NCBI GenBank assembly: GCA_004154925.1
Contig: QJNS01000007.1
Coordinates: forward strand, 558,001-622,000
DNA length: 64,000 bases
Direction: 5' to 3'
Source: Monosporascus cannonballus
Lineage: Eukaryota; Ascomycota; Sordariomycetes; Xylariales
In this document: piece by piece, positions 61,801 to 64,000 of the stretch
Layout of the letters: every line of letters begins with the position of its first letter
Numbering within the stretch: position 1 is the first letter of the stretch
Translations under genes and position numbers: made by a program
The notes under the pieces: model-generated
Told to the model about the DNA's origin: nothing
What the model saw: the letters and a program-made list of their open reading frames with translations, nothing else
Databases searched by the model: none

Positions 61801-64000
61801 TATAAATAAAAAATAATTTTTAAAACCAAATATAAATTATTTCAATATTTGGTTATATTAATGGCATTTACGAACGTATTAGCAATTTTCCAATAAATAA
61901 TTAATTACGTATTACGAAAATACCTCGATATTTTTGTTATTTGCTATCTCGACGATATTTTCATTTTTTTGGAAATAAAAAAAACATATATAAAATATAT
62001 TCATAAAGTTATTTAAGTTTTATAAAACGCAAGGTTATTTATTAATGCAAAAAGAATTAATTCTATATATAAAAAATGGAATATTTAAAATATATTATTA
62101 TCTTAAAATATATTAAGATAAACCTTAAAAAGATCGTTATAATTACAAAATAACAAACGTTAATAATAATTAAAGAAGTATAAATATTTTTTAAATTCGC
62201 TAATTATTATTGGAAATTTATTCGAAATTTTAGGAAAATAATTATATCGTTAAAAAATTTTATGAAAACTTTTTTTAAATAAACGCCCAATATGGAAAAA
62301 ATATTTTAAAGTATTAAAAATATAATTATTAATAAGCTAGTATTAATTATATATAATTTAAATCGTTCCGTTAAATTAAAAACCGATATTTCGAATTACG
62401 CGTTAAACGTAATAATCGGATAACGAAATAATTAAGGCAAATTATACCCTTATTGTATTTTTTTCGTATAAATTAAAAAAACCCGAATTTAATTACGGCA
62501 TTTTAAATAAAAAATTTATAGTTATTATTAAGGCATTTTATTAATTTAAATATTTCCTAAAAGGAATTTTATACCAAATTAAAATTTATACGGATTATTA
62601 AAATCTTACTTAATTTATTACAACTAGGAAGCTTATAAAATAATAATTTTATTATGCGGAAAAATTGGTGAACTTCGATTTCGTTATTATTTATAAAAAA
62701 AAATAATAAATGATAAAATAAAGGCTTTAAATACATAATTAAACTTTAAAAAAAATAATTAAAATTAACCATATAATTCTCGATATTATTATAGAAAAAT
62801 ATTTACGCCTGCGATAAATTGCGATAATTCGGATAATACCTTTTAATATATATTAGAGAATTTAATAACACAATAACAGTTTTTCAAAAAACTAAAAAAC
62901 GGACAAAATATAAATCCTAAAAAAATATTAAAAATATTTAATATAAGAAATATACGAATATTAATTACATAAATATTTAGGGACTTATAAAATCTTAAAA
63001 AAACTTTAACGTATATATTTTTTTCTTAAAATGAAATTAACGGTACCAAAAATTATACAGCAATATAATATTTATGCCAAAATAAAAGCATAACGATATA
63101 AATTATACGGAAAATTAAAATTATTATTAATTACAAAATAACTTTCATATTTAATTATATTTAATTTTATTACTTAATTTTTTATATTAAAAAATCTTAT
63201 TACCGGAATATATTATAATAATATTTTCGCAATTATCGATTAATTTATAACATTTCTTTATTTCTTATTATATTATAAAAATATAAATACCAAATAATTA
63301 ATATATTTTTTTAAATATATTTTTAATTTATACGGATTATTAATAGAAATTATATTAAATAAAAAATCGATATTTACCTTAAATTTTTAATATGGCCATA
63401 TGGTATAAATTAATTAAAATCATAAATTATTTAATATATTTAAATCTTAATTAAATAAATAAACAAAACGCATAAATTAAATTTTAAAAATTTACTTACA
63501 ATATTATATTAATTATAAATAAAATAATTATGTTAAACAGTTATTAATTGCGTAATTAGCCTAGAATATTAGTTATTACGAAAATATTAAAATAATATTA
63601 ACGAATATAAATTTTGGGTTTATTCCAGAAATTTATAAATAAATACGTAATAATGGTTGAATTAATATTAAAGTAATTTTTACGTTAAAATAATTAAAAT
63701 AATTATATTAAGAAATAAAAATAAAATTAAATTTCGTACGAAATTAAATATATAAATATTATAATTAAAAAAGGTTAAAAGCATTAATTTTTAAAAAAGG
63801 AAAAATAGTTTTCTTTGCCATAAAAATATTTAAATATAACAATTTAGTAAAAAGTTCGATTTTAAATATATCGGCCCATATAAAATCGCTAAAAAAATCT
63901 TAAAAATAATTACTAATCAAAACTTTTACCAAAAATCAAATTTTATCTAATTCTTTATGTTTTCTTATTCGAATTAATAACAAATATAATTAAAAGATAT
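58870..64000 (+). pseudogene. Gag-Pol relic of element H (truncated by window end)
   Basis: The zinc knuckle at 59729-59770 reads Y-F-N-S-G-K-M-G-Y, with Cys and His lost. A protease-like F-F-I-I-I-D-N-T is near 60,297, where D-S-G/D-T-G is expected. RT Y-L-D-D-I is intact at 61945-61959. The RNase H tail I-Y-T-D-Y with T-T-R-K-L is at about 62,578-62,640. The open frame 59571-59867 is not in the zinc-knuckle frame and is a by-product. Stops are frequent. Confidence 0.86.

Larger units (their letters stand above)
58496..64000 (+). mobile_element. Element H: 5' part of a forward chromovirus nested in element I
   Basis: 5' LTR 58496-58869, leader, gag of the same type as G, and pol to the window end in the integrase/chromodomain region. 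The left flank is gag of I. U3 is of the 'GTAATC' class of B and E although gag matches G. Chromodomain and 3' LTR are outside the window. Confidence 0.9.

Noticed and set aside
1..64000. CRISPR array, rRNA, bacterial operons
   Set aside because: No regular direct repeats with spacers, no rRNA motifs, and the composition and retroelements are fungal.
1..64000. Possible centromere
   Set aside because: AT-rich nested chromoviruses fit a pericentromere, but they fit any RIP isochore too, and the window has a normal island with a gene. Cannot be decided from sequence.

Overview
The window looks like an AT-rich isochore of a filamentous ascomycete (Pezizomycotina). Nearly everything is Ty3/Gypsy retrotransposon sequence decayed by repeat-induced point mutation (RIP). 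G:C to A:T transitions are dense on both strands, CAA, CAG and TGG codons have become stops, and Cys and His codons have become Tyr, while CpG is largely kept. I cannot name the species.

One related family of chromodomain retrotransposons (chromoviruses) accounts for elements A to I and for 15 long terminal repeats (LTRs) of about 317-399 bp. On the left, four copies are nested: A (1-1273, +) in B (to 2802, -) in C (to 7025, -) in D (to 10610, -). Elements E (16204-23519, +), F (28014-34913, -) and G (39052-45683, +) are complete and have 5-bp target duplications. On the right, H (58496 to the window end, +) sits inside I (from 52897, -). Solo LTRs lie at 11406-11722 (not mutated), 14631-14998 and 20767-21134 (inside E).

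The most interesting finding is an antisense reading frame between the chromodomain and the 3' LTR in all five elements whose 3' end is visible (A, E, F, G, I). In G it runs for about 190 codons with no frameshift. It carries a C-x2-C-x6-C-x8-C-x2-C-x6-C pattern (fungal Zn2Cys6 cluster, some Cys now Tyr) followed by a charged coiled coil. It ends inside the chromodomain codons, tail to tail with Pol. F shows the same 30-codon cluster with identical spacing.

Three islands of normal base composition escaped the mutation. Island 1 (about 11.34-14.52 kb) holds the only convincing intact host gene: a 242-residue secreted protein with eight cysteines in the mature part (12879-13607, -), with a promoter. 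An intact small secreted protein gene alone in a RIP-degraded isochore is the usual setting of plant-pathogen effector genes. Island 2 (about 35.40-37.06 kb) and island 3 (about 27.48-27.71 kb) have no gene I recognise. The remaining AT-rich stretches hold no recognisable gene, apart from a few small repeats and a TIR-flanked candidate MITE.
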